Shown here piece after piece: positions 7,948 through 16,295 of a DNA stretch of 64,000 nucleotides; within the stretch, counting starts at the first letter, position 1, and every line of letters starts with the position of its first letter. Location of the stretch: contig NZ_SRMF01000001.1 in NCBI RefSeq assembly GCF_004768465.1, positions 1 through 64,000 on the forward strand, in the 5' to 3' direction. The notes under the pieces were generated by a model. It saw only the letters and a program-made list of their open reading frames with translations. It was not told where the DNA came from and did not search any database. Made by a program: the position numbers and the translations under genes. This DNA comes from Natronospirillum operosum. Lineage in GTDB: Bacteria > Pseudomonadota > Gammaproteobacteria > Pseudomonadales > Natronospirillaceae.

Positions 7948-8979
7948 TTAAGACACCCCCTGAACTTTACATAGCCTGATAACTGTGTTTAACTTTCCTG
8001 CATACCTTCTTGCTAGAACCTTTGGTGGAATAAATTTTCTGGAGTTAGAACATCTCAAATTAATATCTGGGTGGCACATCTCACTAACAATATTTTCGAG
8101 TTCTTGGGCGATATCAAACCCCAAGCACTCCTCACTCTGCATCTTGAAGCGACGCAATAATTTGGCAAACCCCGATGCATGAATTTCCACCGAGCTAGTA
8201 TAGTCAGAGCTAAGTACGTCGGGCGAAATATATGTCGATTCATTTATTGTTGCGACTGATATTCCTACTCCCATTATTTTGTGGTAGATCAAGCTCCCAA
8301 TACTATGCATGTCAGATAATATTCTGAAGCTAAATTCATCTACAACATGACGGTGTCGTATTTCTATTGGGGCATATGTCATATCCCCTGCATATTCAAA
8401 ATTATTGAAAGGCGACATCCCGTTTTCGTCAATGACTCTACCTAGATCCGCTACTTTGGTTGTGTTGTCTTCATAAAAATTCAGTACATTCGATGGCTTT
8501 ATATCCTGATGAGCTATTCCGGCTCTATGTAGCTGCTCAGCTGCTATACAGACATGTTTTACAGATCTAAAGAAATCAATCCAGTTTGTACCCTCTCTCT
8601 CTATATATCTTGTTCTAAAGTCTGAGTCAGCAAGCTCAAAAACTATGAAAAAAACACGATTTAATGGTGGGCTATATTTCTTGCTAGTAATCTCTCCAGA
8701 GCTCAATGGTGTTACAATCTTTGTCATGTTCTCTTCCTTGCAAAGATATAATATATTCCTTTCAAACAAGTACTCACCTATCAAGCCTTGAATATCCTGA
8801 AGATCTTTTTGCATTACACTTTTCAAGTCCATTGCTTTTAAGAATGCTTTCCGTCCATCTTCATTTATTACTATGTATTGTGTGCAAAAGTTACCACCAG
8901 TAGAGCTCTTTTGGCTGATTTTTTCTGTTATATGCCATCCGCATTCTGTGGTTTCCCCAGTGAGGCTTGTTGAAGGCAT
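7948..8979 (-). CDS. Eukaryotic-like Ser/Thr protein kinase
   Basis: The 343-residue soluble protein has a protein kinase domain over about residues 15-300. Visible motifs are the ATP lysine in F-L-K-A-M (Lys48), the catalytic loop I-A-H-Q-D-I-K-P-S-N (155-164) with H-Q-D in place of H-R-D, and the metal-binding D-L-G (178-180) in place of D-F-G. A-P-I-E (203-206) stands for A-P-E, followed by D-M-H-S-I-G. All essential Lys, Asp and Asn residues are present, so it should be active. Arg-to-Gln in H-R-D suggests it does not need activation-loop phosphorylation. AGGAG precedes the ATG at 8979. AT-rich like its partner, and it lacks the PASTA or membrane parts of housekeeping kinases. Confidence 0.88.
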   Translation of the reverse strand: MPSTSLTGETTECGWHITEKISQKSSTGGNFCTQYIVINEDGRKAFLKAMDLKSVMQKDLQDIQGLIGEYLFERNILYLCKEENMTKIVTPLSSGEITSKKYSPPLNRVFFIVFELADSDFRTRYIEREGTNWIDFFRSVKHVCIAAEQLHRAGIAHQDIKPSNVLNFYEDNTTKVADLGRVIDENGMSPFNNFEYAGDMTYAPIEIRHRHVVDEFSFRILSDMHSIGSLIYHKIMGVGISVATINESTYISPDVLSSDYTSSVEIHASGFAKLLRRFKMQSEECLGFDIAQELENIVSEMCHPDINLRCSNSRKFIPPKVLARRYAGKLNTVIRLCKVQGVS

Positions 8980-9444
8980 GCGGTGTCTCCTATATGGCCA
9001 TTTGCATTTGTTCCAGTTTTGATCACTAGAATTGACATGTCAATTTATACGATCCATCGGATGAGCTGAGTCGCAGTTGTGCCAGCAAACTGCTCATTCA
9101 GGGGGCCATCATTTTGACAAAGTAAGAATCCGATTCAAGCAGCCGTTGTTTGGGAGTGTGAGTAGTTCACCTGGTTTGATGTCTGACTTTCAAAGCTTTG
9201 CTTTTCCCTGCCTAAGCCTGCCATAGAGTTCATCAAGTAGCCTTACACGAGATAGCACAGCTGAACAGGAACTGGCCGACATCTTCGCTGCCCACCACGC
9301 TCCCCTAGGTGTTGGCAGCGCAGGATCTGCTCCACGATACTTCGGCCGAGATGTGCAGGCAGCCGCTTCACCCAGTCAGTGCAAATACTTCGCCACCCCG
9401 GTAAAATCGGGGCTTCGTCTTTTACTCGGCCCCGGAAATTTGCC
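8980..9444. other. Intergenic region with a perfect 14-bp palindrome upstream of the kinase gene
   Basis: These 465 bp contain no supported gene. The palindrome attgacatgtcaat lies at 9031-9044, 52 bp upstream of the kinase start. It includes a minus-strand TTGACA that could be a -35, or the dyad could be an operator. AT-richness ends near 9230, which marks the insert boundary. A short GC hairpin (ccccg...cgggg) near 9395-9411 is too weak to call a terminator. Confidence 0.45.
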
Positions 9445-9987
9445 ATGAAGCTGCTGCAGGAAATGATTCACCCCGAACTGACTGGCCTCGAAGGACGAGT
9501 GCTTCGGCGGCACGCTGCCCGTGGCATCGTGCTCAGGAAGGACCGGATCCTGCTGCTGTTTACCGAGCGCTACAATGATTTCAGCCTGCCCGGTGGCGGG
9601 ATTGACGAGGGTGAAGAAATGACTGCCGCCCTGCAGCGTGAACTGGAAGAAGAGACGGGCGCGCGTGAGGTTGAGGTCAGACAGCATTACGGCTTCATCG
9701 AGGAGTACCGCCCGCACTGGAAGCCGGAATACGACCTGATGCACATGACCTCGCATTTCTTCGTGTGTGATGTTGCTCCGGAGCTGGCAGACGCCCGCAT
9801 GGAAAGCTACGAGGTTGCCAACGGCATGAACCCCCTCTGGGTGCCAATCGCCGAGGCCATCAGCCACAACCGGCAGGTGATGGCGCGCCAGGAGAAAACC
9901 ATGGGTCAGTCCATTCAGCGGGAGACCTTCATGCTGGAGAAAATTGACCGGGAGCTGGTGGTTCAGAATGTGCAGGAGGCTGGATGA
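9445..9987 (+). CDS. Nudix hydrolase
   Basis: The 180-residue protein has a complete Nudix box. It begins G-G-G-I-D-E-G-E-E near residue 52 and ends R-E-L-E-E-E-T-G-A, matching the GX5EX7REUXEEXGU signature that binds the metal. Nudix enzymes hydrolyse nucleoside diphosphates linked to another group, and the specificity cannot be predicted here. The ATG at 9445 was chosen because it begins family-like sequence. Its stop overlaps the start of the next small membrane gene (ATGA), so the two are probably co-translated. Confidence 0.87.
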   Translation: MKLLQEMIHPELTGLEGRVLRRHAARGIVLRKDRILLLFTERYNDFSLPGGGIDEGEEMTAALQRELEEETGAREVEVRQHYGFIEEYRPHWKPEYDLMHMTSHFFVCDVAPELADARMESYEVANGMNPLWVPIAEAISHNRQVMARQEKTMGQSIQRETFMLEKIDRELVVQNVQEAG

Positions 9988-10319
9988 AAGTCAGAACGGC
10001 GCTGGGCGTCTTGATGCTGGGCCATGCAGCGATTGTGGCTTTCCAGTTGGTGCTGAGCTTCAGTGACCTCCAGGAATCTGCGGCTGCCTTTGCGGCGCCG
10101 GATGACCCCTCCCGGGTAATGGCCATGCTTGTCGCCATTAATCTTCTGATCGCCTTTTCAGCGGCCGTCCTCGGCACCTATCTCATACGAGCCGGAGAAC
10201 CCAGGCTGATGGTTGTTGTGCCCCTTGCGATAGCGGCGGCGATGTTTGGCAGCTATGCGCTGGTGCTCGGTGTTGTCGCCATCGGTGTGTGTCTTGTGGA
10301 GCGATATCGGTCCAAATAA
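9984..10319 (+). CDS. Small three-span membrane protein
   Basis: The 111-residue protein has three clear hydrophobic segments (about residues 5-25, 45-67 and 75-103) and a short basic tail, E-R-Y-R-S-K. I do not recognise a family. It overlaps the Nudix gene stop by four bases and is probably translated with it. No catalytic residues stand out. Confidence 0.65.
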   Translation: MKVRTALGVLMLGHAAIVAFQLVLSFSDLQESAAAFAAPDDPSRVMAMLVAINLLIAFSAAVLGTYLIRAGEPRLMVVVPLAIAAAMFGSYALVLGVVAIGVCLVERYRSK

Positions 10320-10329
10320 TACGGCTCAG

Positions 10330-10491
10330 CCGCTTTCTGTACTGGCGGAGGACATACAGCAGTTTGTACGCCAGCACCTGGCCGCCTACGAAGCCCCGCG
10401 CGAGGTCGAGTTTGTCGAAGAATTGCCTCTCACCACCACCGGCAAGGTGATGCGGCGGGTGCTGCGGGAGCAGGAGCGGCGCTCACAGTAA
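10330..10491 (+). pseudogene. C-terminal remnant of an AMP-forming acyl-CoA synthetase
   Basis: The frame encodes I-Q-Q-F-V-R-Q-H-L-A-A-Y-E-A-P-R followed by L-P-L-T-T-T-G-K-V-M-R-R. This is the C-terminal domain of the ANL superfamily, including the catalytic lysine of the P-x-T-x-x-G-K motif. A full enzyme has about 500 to 550 residues, and only the last 50 or so remain. The residue starts immediately after the stop of the small membrane gene, so a deletion probably fused the two regions. Confidence 0.72.
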
Positions 10492-10500
10492 CAGGGAGAT

Positions 10501-10653
10501 TCAGCAACCCAATGAGGCGTGCTTGAGAAGGCTTTGCCGGTAACCGGTAAAGTCGGTATCGAAGGCTTCTCCGGCGCGCTCCCATTCCTCGATGACACGG
10601 ATGACGCAGCGCTCGATGGTGGCGCATTTGTTCAGTATCACATCATCGGTCAT
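10501..10653 (-). pseudogene. Truncated HepT-like (DUF86) toxin head
   Basis: This 50-codon minus-strand frame starts M-T-D-D-V-I-L-N-K-C-A-T-I-E-R-C. It closely resembles the first helix of HepT/DUF86 proteins, which typically read M-x-D-E-V-I-L-N-K-x-A-T-I-E-R-C. Intact HepT proteins are about 130 to 140 residues long and carry an R-x4-6-H active site, which is absent here because similarity stops after about residue 35. No MntA nucleotidyltransferase antitoxin gene is next to it. It is best read as a decayed toxin-antitoxin locus. Confidence 0.5.
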
Positions 10654-10707
10654 AGATGTGACCTTGTCAGCCCGGTTTGTAACCGGGTGGGGTCTGCCTC
10701 TGGTGTG

Positions 10708-11214
10708 TTATCGGTTCACGCCACCGGTTTCAGGTTCGGACTCGTGATCAGATGTTCCTGTCTGTGCCTGCCGCTCCGCCCGATCCAGAAGAACCGGGCC
10801 GCTGCCGGATGCTGCCAGGGTGTCGTCCGGGTTGTAGAGCGGACATTTGCTCATACTCAGGCAGCCGCAGCCAATGCAGCCGGTCAGGTTGTCACGCAGT
10901 GATTGCAGATAGGCAATGCGACCATCCAGCTTGCGCCCCCACTGCTCTGACAGTTGCTGCCAGTCTTCAACTGTCGGGGCGCGGTTGTCCGGCAGGGACC
11001 GGAACGCCTGTTTGACCTCCTCCAGACTGACGCCCACTTTCTGGGCGGCCTTGATGACTGAAATCCGCCTTATTACTTCCGGTTGATATCGACGCTGATT
11101 GCCGGCATTCCGCCAACTGCGGATCAGCCCCTGTTTTTCGTAAAAGTGCAGGGTGCTGACCCTGATACCACAGCGTTTGGCGACGTCCCCGACACTCCAC
11201 CTGGCCTCCGTCAT
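10708..11214 (-). CDS. soxR: Redox-sensitive MerR-family regulator SoxR
   Basis: The 168-residue protein has a MerR-type winged HTH at the N-terminus (W-S-V-G-D-V-A-K-R-C-G-I-R), a dimerisation helix, and the four-cysteine cluster C-I-G-C-G-C-L-S-M-S-K-C near residues 122-133. That spacing, CX2CXCX5C, binds the [2Fe-2S] centre that redox-cycling drugs oxidise. The ATG at 11214 gives the usual family start; the frame opens at 11307. No soxS gene is present, as in most non-enteric bacteria, where SoxR directly activates a few target genes. A SoxR-box dyad lies in the divergent promoter. Confidence 0.93.
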   Translation of the reverse strand: MTEARWSVGDVAKRCGIRVSTLHFYEKQGLIRSWRNAGNQRRYQPEVIRRISVIKAAQKVGVSLEEVKQAFRSLPDNRAPTVEDWQQLSEQWGRKLDGRIAYLQSLRDNLTGCIGCGCLSMSKCPLYNPDDTLAASGSGPVLLDRAERQAQTGTSDHESEPETGGVNR

Positions 11215-11257
11215 TGCATGCTCCTTGAATTTTCGGTCATTTTTTTCAAAAAAATAC

Positions 11258-11286
11258 TTTACCTCAACCTCCATTGAGGTTCTAAC
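11258..11286. promoter_or_regulatory. SoxR box in the soxR/VOC divergent promoter
   Basis: The 20-bp imperfect dyad at 11261-11280 has matching outer arms acctcaa and ttgaggt. It resembles the E. coli soxS operator core CCTCAA...TTGAGG. It lies between TTTACC (11258) and TCTAAC (11281), consistent with MerR-type binding between the -35 and -10 of a plus-strand promoter that drives the VOC gene. Confidence 0.72.
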
Positions 11287-11318
11287 CTGTGCCCTGAATT
11301 GATGCAAGAGGACATTTT

Positions 11319-11744
11319 ATGTACCTGGAACACGTTAATCTGGTGGTTGCCGATATCGATGCCATGCTGGACTTTTACGGCGCTGCATTCCCGCATTGGC
11401 GGGTACGCGATGAGGGCCGAGGCGAGTGGTACGGCAAGCCGCGCAAGTGGGTACACTTTGGGGATGATGATTATTATCTGGCGTTGAACGATAACGGCGA
11501 AGGGTCCAACCGTGATCTGTCGGGCCACAGCGTCGGCCTGGCTCATTTTGCCTTTGTGACCAACAACCTTGAGGCCGTTGTCGCCAGGTTGAACAGGGCA
11601 GGTTATGCCATTTCGGCACCCGGCGCTGAAGAGCCGTATCGGCAGAATGTCTACTTCATCGACCCGGCCGGCTTTGAAGTGGAGTTTGTCGAGTATCTGA
11701 GTGACATCCCGGCTGAACGCAATCTGAACCGGGATGCTCAGTAG
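11319..11744 (+). CDS. VOC (glyoxalase/dioxygenase) family protein, probable SoxR target
   Basis: The 141-residue protein has paired beta-alpha-beta-beta-beta modules. Candidate metal ligands are His5 in L-E-H-V-N-L, a His in A-H-F-A-F-V and a Glu in V-E-F-V-E-Y. VOC proteins include glyoxalases, dioxygenases and drug-binding resistance proteins, and the exact activity is unknown. The gene is divergent from soxR across the SoxR box, so induction by redox-cycling compounds is likely. Confidence 0.8.
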   Translation: MYLEHVNLVVADIDAMLDFYGAAFPHWRVRDEGRGEWYGKPRKWVHFGDDDYYLALNDNGEGSNRDLSGHSVGLAHFAFVTNNLEAVVARLNRAGYAISAPGAEEPYRQNVYFIDPAGFEVEFVEYLSDIPAERNLNRDAQ

Positions 11745-11865
11745 CCGGCAGGGCAGCAGGGGCAGGATACATTGCAGCAAATGGGCCTTGATTCTGCGGG
11801 GCCAGGCCACTGATACTGGCAAGAACCTGTTGACCTAAATCCGATCCGGCCAGGAAACCATCACC

Positions 11866-12531
11866 ATGACTCAGTCCGACCAGAACGACATCGCCACACT
11901 GGATATCCAGATCGTCGCCGACGTGGTCTGCCCCTGGTGTGTTATCGGCTCACGCCATCTGTTGCTGGCGCTGGAGGATCTGCGCGACGAGCTCCGGGCC
12001 GATATCACCTGGCAGCCGTTCCAGCTCAATCCCCATATCGCGGCGGAAGGCGAGAACCTCAGCGAGCACATCATGCGCAAGTATGGCTCCGGCCCCGAGG
12101 ACAACCAGGCCATGCGCGACCGCCTGACCGAAATGGGTCGGGCGGCCGGTTTCCGGTTCAATTTCACGCCGGAGAGTCGCACCTACAATTCCTTTGATGC
12201 TCACCGGGCGATTCACTGGGCCGGGGTTCAGGGCCGGCAGCACGACTTCGTGGAGCAGCTGTTTCAGGCCTACTTCACCGAGAACCGCAACCCCAGTGCG
12301 CTGGAGACGCTGACCGATGCGGCGGTCGCGCTGGGGCTGGATACCGCAGAGCTGGAAGCCGTGATCAACGGCGACCAGTACCGCCAGGAGGTGGAGCAGG
12401 CACTGGCGGCCAGCCAGGCCAGGGGCATCAGCGGAGTGCCTACCTTCATCATCAATCAGAAGTATGCCATGACCGGCGGCCAGCCCGTGGATGTGTTCAA
12501 ACGCACATTGCGGCAGGTGGTGAAGGAATAA
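11866..12531 (+). CDS. DsbA-family oxidoreductase, FrnE type
   Basis: The 221-residue thioredoxin-fold protein has a C-P-W-C active site at residues 22-25 and a cis-proline loop S-G-V-P-T-F near residue 190. The long helical insertion between them is typical of FrnE/2-hydroxychromene isomerase-like DsbA relatives. There is no signal peptide, so it acts in the cytoplasm. FrnE-type proteins have been linked to oxidative stress tolerance, which would fit its position near soxR, though the spacing suggests a separate transcript. Confidence 0.87.
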   Translation: MTQSDQNDIATLDIQIVADVVCPWCVIGSRHLLLALEDLRDELRADITWQPFQLNPHIAAEGENLSEHIMRKYGSGPEDNQAMRDRLTEMGRAAGFRFNFTPESRTYNSFDAHRAIHWAGVQGRQHDFVEQLFQAYFTENRNPSALETLTDAAVALGLDTAELEAVINGDQYRQEVEQALAASQARGISGVPTFIINQKYAMTGGQPVDVFKRTLRQVVKE

Positions 12532-12690
12532 GGTAGCGAACAATTCACAGGTGGTTGCCTTTGCGTTCCGCAGGCAGCGGGGTCGTCAGCAGTCTGGCTA
12601 TGACCTGAGCACTGCGGGGCAACCGCTGCGTTTGCAGCCTGGGTTGGCTTCGTCCAGCGTCACAGCCTTCTCCATTGTAAAAGGAGACGC

Positions 12691-13887
12691 TCAGGTCAGC
12701 CAGCTCAGGTACCCGTTGACGCTGCCGTTGCGCGCATCTGCAGCCGGATGGCGGCTGGGTGCATCCGATTTCAGTGTCTTCACCAGGCGCTGGCTGACTT
12801 CCTTTTCCTGACCGGGTTGCAGGTTGCAGGGGTCGAGCTGAAAGTAGCCGTGTTCTATCTCGTGATCCCGCACAATGATTTTCGGTTCGTCAGCCGCGAG
12901 GGCAGTGACGGCCTGGGCGGCAGTCCAGCCGGTGGTGTCCGAGTCGATATCGACCTGCAGCCGGTACAGCGGGTTGCCGGTCGGGTCGGGCACAATGCTC
13001 GCCCTGATGCCGGGCGCGTCGGCCAGAGCATTTTGCCACAGCTCGAGGCACTGGTATTCATGCTGCAATACCGCCTTGTGGTCCCGCTGCAGCCAGGCCT
13101 GCATGGCCGCCATGGCGCCCATAATGCTTTCCTTGCCGATCTTCATGCCCCGACCAATACCCAGGTTCTGCAGGTAGGCGGCTTTTACCAGGTCTTTCCG
13201 GCCGGCAATGATGCCCGCAGTCGGGCCGCCGAGGAATTTGTGCCCGGAATAGATCACGATATCCGCCCCGGCGGCCAGAAAACCCGTCAGGTCATATTCG
13301 GACGCCGCATCCACAATCACCGGTATATCCCGGGCGTGGCACAACTCGACAAAACGGGATAGCGGGCACTGGCCGTAATGCACCACATGATGCGATACCA
13401 CATAGAGGGCAGCCACGGTGTTTTCCGAGATGGCGCTGGAGATCTGATAATCACAGCAACTGGTGGACTGCCCGACGGATTTCACCTCGGCCCCGGCCAG
13501 GGTGATGGCCTGCGCAATGGGGGCGCCATAACCACACAGGTGGCCGGCCTGCACGATGACCTCGTTCTTCATGCCGTCTGCGGCGGGCAGTGCTTCCACC
13601 TTGCCGGGGTTCAGGCCGGTCATGCAGCCGGCGACAGAGAGCGAAATGCCGGCGCTGGCGGAGGCGGTCAGGCAGCCCGCTTCGGCCTGGGTGAGCTGGG
13701 CAATCAGTTCGCTGGCCCGAGCCTGGGCTTCGTGCATGGACACGAAGTGCTGCATGGCTTCGGCGGTGGCCTCGGCGATGGCCGACTGGGTGATGATGGA
13801 AGCGCCCAGTCCGGTCATGGTGCCTGATACATTGATCAGGGGCGTGAATGAATGTTTTGCATACCAGGCGTAATCATAATCCGACAT
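12691..13887 (-). CDS. SelA-like / aminotransferase class V-fold PLP enzyme
   Basis: The 398-residue fold-type I PLP enzyme has the cofactor lysine in S-G-H-K-F-L-G-G-P (about residue 219) and the PLP-ring aspartate in V-I-V-D-A-A-S-E-Y. The sequence resembles the L-seryl-tRNA selenium transferase / D-glucosaminate-6-phosphate ammonia-lyase group more than true aminotransferases. It is divergent from an IclR regulator and close to ridA and a peptide-type importer. An elimination (ammonia-lyase) reaction on an imported amino compound would fit, since such reactions release enamines that RidA hydrolyses. The substrate is not known. Confidence 0.78.
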   Translation of the reverse strand: MSDYDYAWYAKHSFTPLINVSGTMTGLGASIITQSAIAEATAEAMQHFVSMHEAQARASELIAQLTQAEAGCLTASASAGISLSVAGCMTGLNPGKVEALPAADGMKNEVIVQAGHLCGYGAPIAQAITLAGAEVKSVGQSTSCCDYQISSAISENTVAALYVVSHHVVHYGQCPLSRFVELCHARDIPVIVDAASEYDLTGFLAAGADIVIYSGHKFLGGPTAGIIAGRKDLVKAAYLQNLGIGRGMKIGKESIMGAMAAMQAWLQRDHKAVLQHEYQCLELWQNALADAPGIRASIVPDPTGNPLYRLQVDIDSDTTGWTAAQAVTALAADEPKIIVRDHEIEHGYFQLDPCNLQPGQEKEVSQRLVKTLKSDAPSRHPAADARNGSVNGYLSWLT

Positions 13888-13977
13888 ATTTGGAGGCTCG
13901 CTGTGTTGATTTGATGAACATGCATTGGACGCAACGGGTGTTCTTGCGGTTCTCTGGCGGAGTGCTATTCTGGCGCG

Positions 13978-14775
13978 ATGAACGAACGTGACCTGGCAAC
14001 ACCATCAAACCTGTCTCCCCCCAAAACAAGACAACGTCAAACCGGGCTGGATAGATCTCTGCAAATACTGGATGCGCTGGTAGATTCCCAGCGGCCCATG
14101 ACAGCCTATCAGATAGCGGCGACAGTGGGCGCGCCCAATTCGACGATATACCGAACGGTTGAAGAGATGCTGCAGCGCGGCATGTTGTCGCGTTCGGAAA
14201 ACAAGGAAGTCTGGCTGGGGCCCCGGCTTATGCGCTATGGCCTGCTGTATCAGTCCAAACTCGATTTCTTCACTGAGGCGCGCCGCGAAATGGAACGCCT
14301 GAGTGAAAAAACCTCGGAGACGGTACAGATCTGCGGCCGCGATGAAGGCATGATGGTGGTCATGGCCATGTGCGAGAGCAATGGCCACTTTCGAGTGACC
14401 TCCCATGTGGGTACGCGCGTCCCGCTCAACTGGACAGCCTCGGGCAAGTTGCTGCTGGGGCATTACCCTGAAAGTGAGGCCAGAAAACTCTTTGCCGAAT
14501 ATGCGCGCCCGTCTCCGACCGGGCGCGCGGAAACAGACCCTGAAAAACTGGCACAGCAATCCTGTGCTGCGTTTAAGCAGGGCTATTCCATTCAGCGTTC
14601 GGATTCCGAGTTTTCCGTTGCCTGTATTGCTGCCCCTATACGCAATGCCAAAGGCGAATGCAATGCGACTATTTCCATTGTATTGCCCGATACACAGGTG
14701 GAGCAAAAAGGCTCTCACCTGATCAAGGTTGTGCAGGCGGCGGCAAGGGAAATAGAAGCGCGTATAGGTTATTGA
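13978..14775 (+). CDS. IclR-family transcriptional regulator
   Basis: The 265-residue protein has an N-terminal winged HTH (residues about 22-85, with M-T-A-Y-Q-I-A-A-T-V-G-A-P-N-S-T) and a C-terminal IclR effector domain (about 95-265). It is divergent from the PLP enzyme gene and flanked by ridA, so it is the probable local regulator of this catabolic locus. Two IclR-like dyads lie upstream of the importer operon at about 21012-21049. The effector is unknown. Confidence 0.9.
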   Translation: MNERDLATPSNLSPPKTRQRQTGLDRSLQILDALVDSQRPMTAYQIAATVGAPNSTIYRTVEEMLQRGMLSRSENKEVWLGPRLMRYGLLYQSKLDFFTEARREMERLSEKTSETVQICGRDEGMMVVMAMCESNGHFRVTSHVGTRVPLNWTASGKLLLGHYPESEARKLFAEYARPSPTGRAETDPEKLAQQSCAAFKQGYSIQRSDSEFSVACIAAPIRNAKGECNATISIVLPDTQVEQKGSHLIKVVQAAAREIEARIGY

Positions 14776-14795
14776 GTGCGTCATGACATTCTGCG

Positions 14796-15266
14796 TTATT
14801 TCAGGGTGAACATACCTTCGATTTCAACGGTGATATTGTTCGGCAGTGAGGCGACACCAAAAGACGTCCGCCCGTGGATGCCCTTTTCTTCGAAAATCTC
14901 GACCATCAGATTCGATATGCCGTCAATCACATAGGGGTGGTGCTGGAAATCGGGCGTGGCATTGATCAGGCCGGTCAGTTTCAGCACACGGTCAACCTTG
15001 TCCAGGCCGCCCAAGGTCGCATTGAGCACCCCCAGAATATTGATGCCCACCAGGCGGGCATGCGCTCTGGCCGTCTCACGTGAGATATCCTGCCCCACCT
15101 TGCCTTTTTCCAGCTCGCCTTCGGCATTGATGGGCCCCTGACCGGACACCCAGACCACACCATCATGTATGACGGTGTTGGCAAAGCAACCGATGGGGGA
15201 TGCAGGTTCGGGCAGTACTATACCTGCCTTGTTCAGTCTTTCTTCTATAGACAACAACTGGGCCAT
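14796..15266 (-). CDS. RidA/YjgF-family enamine/imine deaminase
   Basis: The 156-residue protein has the RidA-family core, with V-W-V-S-G-Q-G-P-I near residue 38, a long middle helix and the C-terminal V-E-I-E-G-M-F. Family members hydrolyse reactive 2-aminoacrylate-like enamines and imines. At 156 residues it belongs to the longer RidA subgroup rather than the roughly 128-residue housekeeping RidA. It lies 67 bp after the last permease gene on the same strand and may be the last gene of the importer operon. Confidence 0.85.
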   Translation of the reverse strand: MAQLLSIEERLNKAGIVLPEPASPIGCFANTVIHDGVVWVSGQGPINAEGELEKGKVGQDISRETARAHARLVGINILGVLNATLGGLDKVDRVLKLTGLINATPDFQHHPYVIDGISNLMVEIFEEKGIHGRTSFGVASLPNNITVEIEGMFTLK

Positions 15267-15333
15267 GAATTTTCCTTAGTTTGAGATATTGAGCCTGTCC
15301 AGACTCATTTTCGACATCGTATTGATATACCCA

Positions 15334-16272
15334 TCAGTCGTAGCGAATGCGCGGATCGATGATGGCGTAGAGCAGATCGGTCAGCAGGTTGATGACAATG
15401 ATCATGCCGGCGGTCAGCAGCAGGATGCCCTGTATCATGGGGTAGTCCCGACGCATGACCGAGTCCACCACCAGGCGCCCGATGCCGGGCAGGTTGAACA
15501 CCACCTCGACCACGGCCGAGCCGGCGGCCAGAGAGCCAATGGCCAGACCGATCACGGTGACGATGGGATTCAGTGCATTGCCGAAAGCATGCTTGCCGAG
15601 AACAACAGGCGTCCGCAGGCCCTTGGCTCGGGCCGTCTGCACATAGTCCTGACGCATCACCTCCAGCATGCTCGACCGGGTCATCCGGGCCACCAGGGCG
15701 GCCTGTGAATACCCGAGCGTGATGGCGGGCAGCAGCAGGCTGCGAAAGCCGGTCCAGAAACTGGTCGGGTCATACCCCTGTGCGGGCATTACGCCCAGTG
15801 TTATGGCAAACAGCAGCACCAGCAGCATGCCGAGCCAGAAGTTCGGCATGGACATCCCGATCAGGGCGAAGACGGTGCTGAACTTGTCGACCAGCCCATT
15901 GGGCCGCAGCGCCGACAGCAGGCCCACCGGAATGCCCACTACCAGAGCAATGACAAGGGAAAAGAACGCCAGCCACAAGGTCACCGGCAGGGCATCAAGG
16001 AAGCCTGTCAGCACCGGACGGTTCTGGTGGAAAGAAATGCCGAGATTGCCCTGCAGCACTTCGCCGAGCCAGAACCCGAAGCGCTGAATGACGGGCTGAT
16101 CCAGCCCCAGTTGGGTGCGCACCCGTTCTATTTCCTGCGGCGGCGCATCAGCCGAGACGTAGAACATCGCCGGATCACCCGGCGACAGCTGCACCAGAAA
16201 GAAGGTGATGATGCCGACGATGAGGACGATCGGAAGGGTGCCCAGCAGGCGGCGCAGGATAAAGGCGGTCAT
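15334..16272 (-). CDS. Dpp/Opp-type ABC transporter permease (DppB class)
   Basis: The 312-residue inner-membrane protein has the DppB-type N-terminus (F-I-L-R-R-L-L-G-T-L-P) and about six membrane spans. An EAA-like loop R-A-K-G-L-R near residue 215 docks to the ATPases. It pairs with the DppC-class permease encoded at 19014-19892. The ATG at 16272 is chosen over the open frame to 16299 because the permease sequence starts there. It follows the binding-protein gene after a palindromic stem-loop. Confidence 0.9.
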   Translation of the reverse strand: MTAFILRRLLGTLPIVLIVGIITFFLVQLSPGDPAMFYVSADAPPQEIERVRTQLGLDQPVIQRFGFWLGEVLQGNLGISFHQNRPVLTGFLDALPVTLWLAFFSLVIALVVGIPVGLLSALRPNGLVDKFSTVFALIGMSMPNFWLGMLLVLLFAITLGVMPAQGYDPTSFWTGFRSLLLPAITLGYSQAALVARMTRSSMLEVMRQDYVQTARAKGLRTPVVLGKHAFGNALNPIVTVIGLAIGSLAAGSAVVEVVFNLPGIGRLVVDSVMRRDYPMIQGILLLTAGMIIVINLLTDLLYAIIDPRIRYD

Positions 16273-16295
16273 GGTCGTTTCCTTGTCGGAATTGA

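Noticed and set aside
6230-9230. AT-rich stretch as a prophage or integrated plasmid
   Set aside because: No integrase, phage structural gene, tRNA boundary or direct repeat is visible, so only a small transferred insert can be claimed.
9243-9446. 67-codon minus-strand frame before the Nudix gene
   Set aside because: No recognisable family and no ribosome site. It lies at the edge of the AT-rich insert and may be remnant DNA, but nothing supports a gene.
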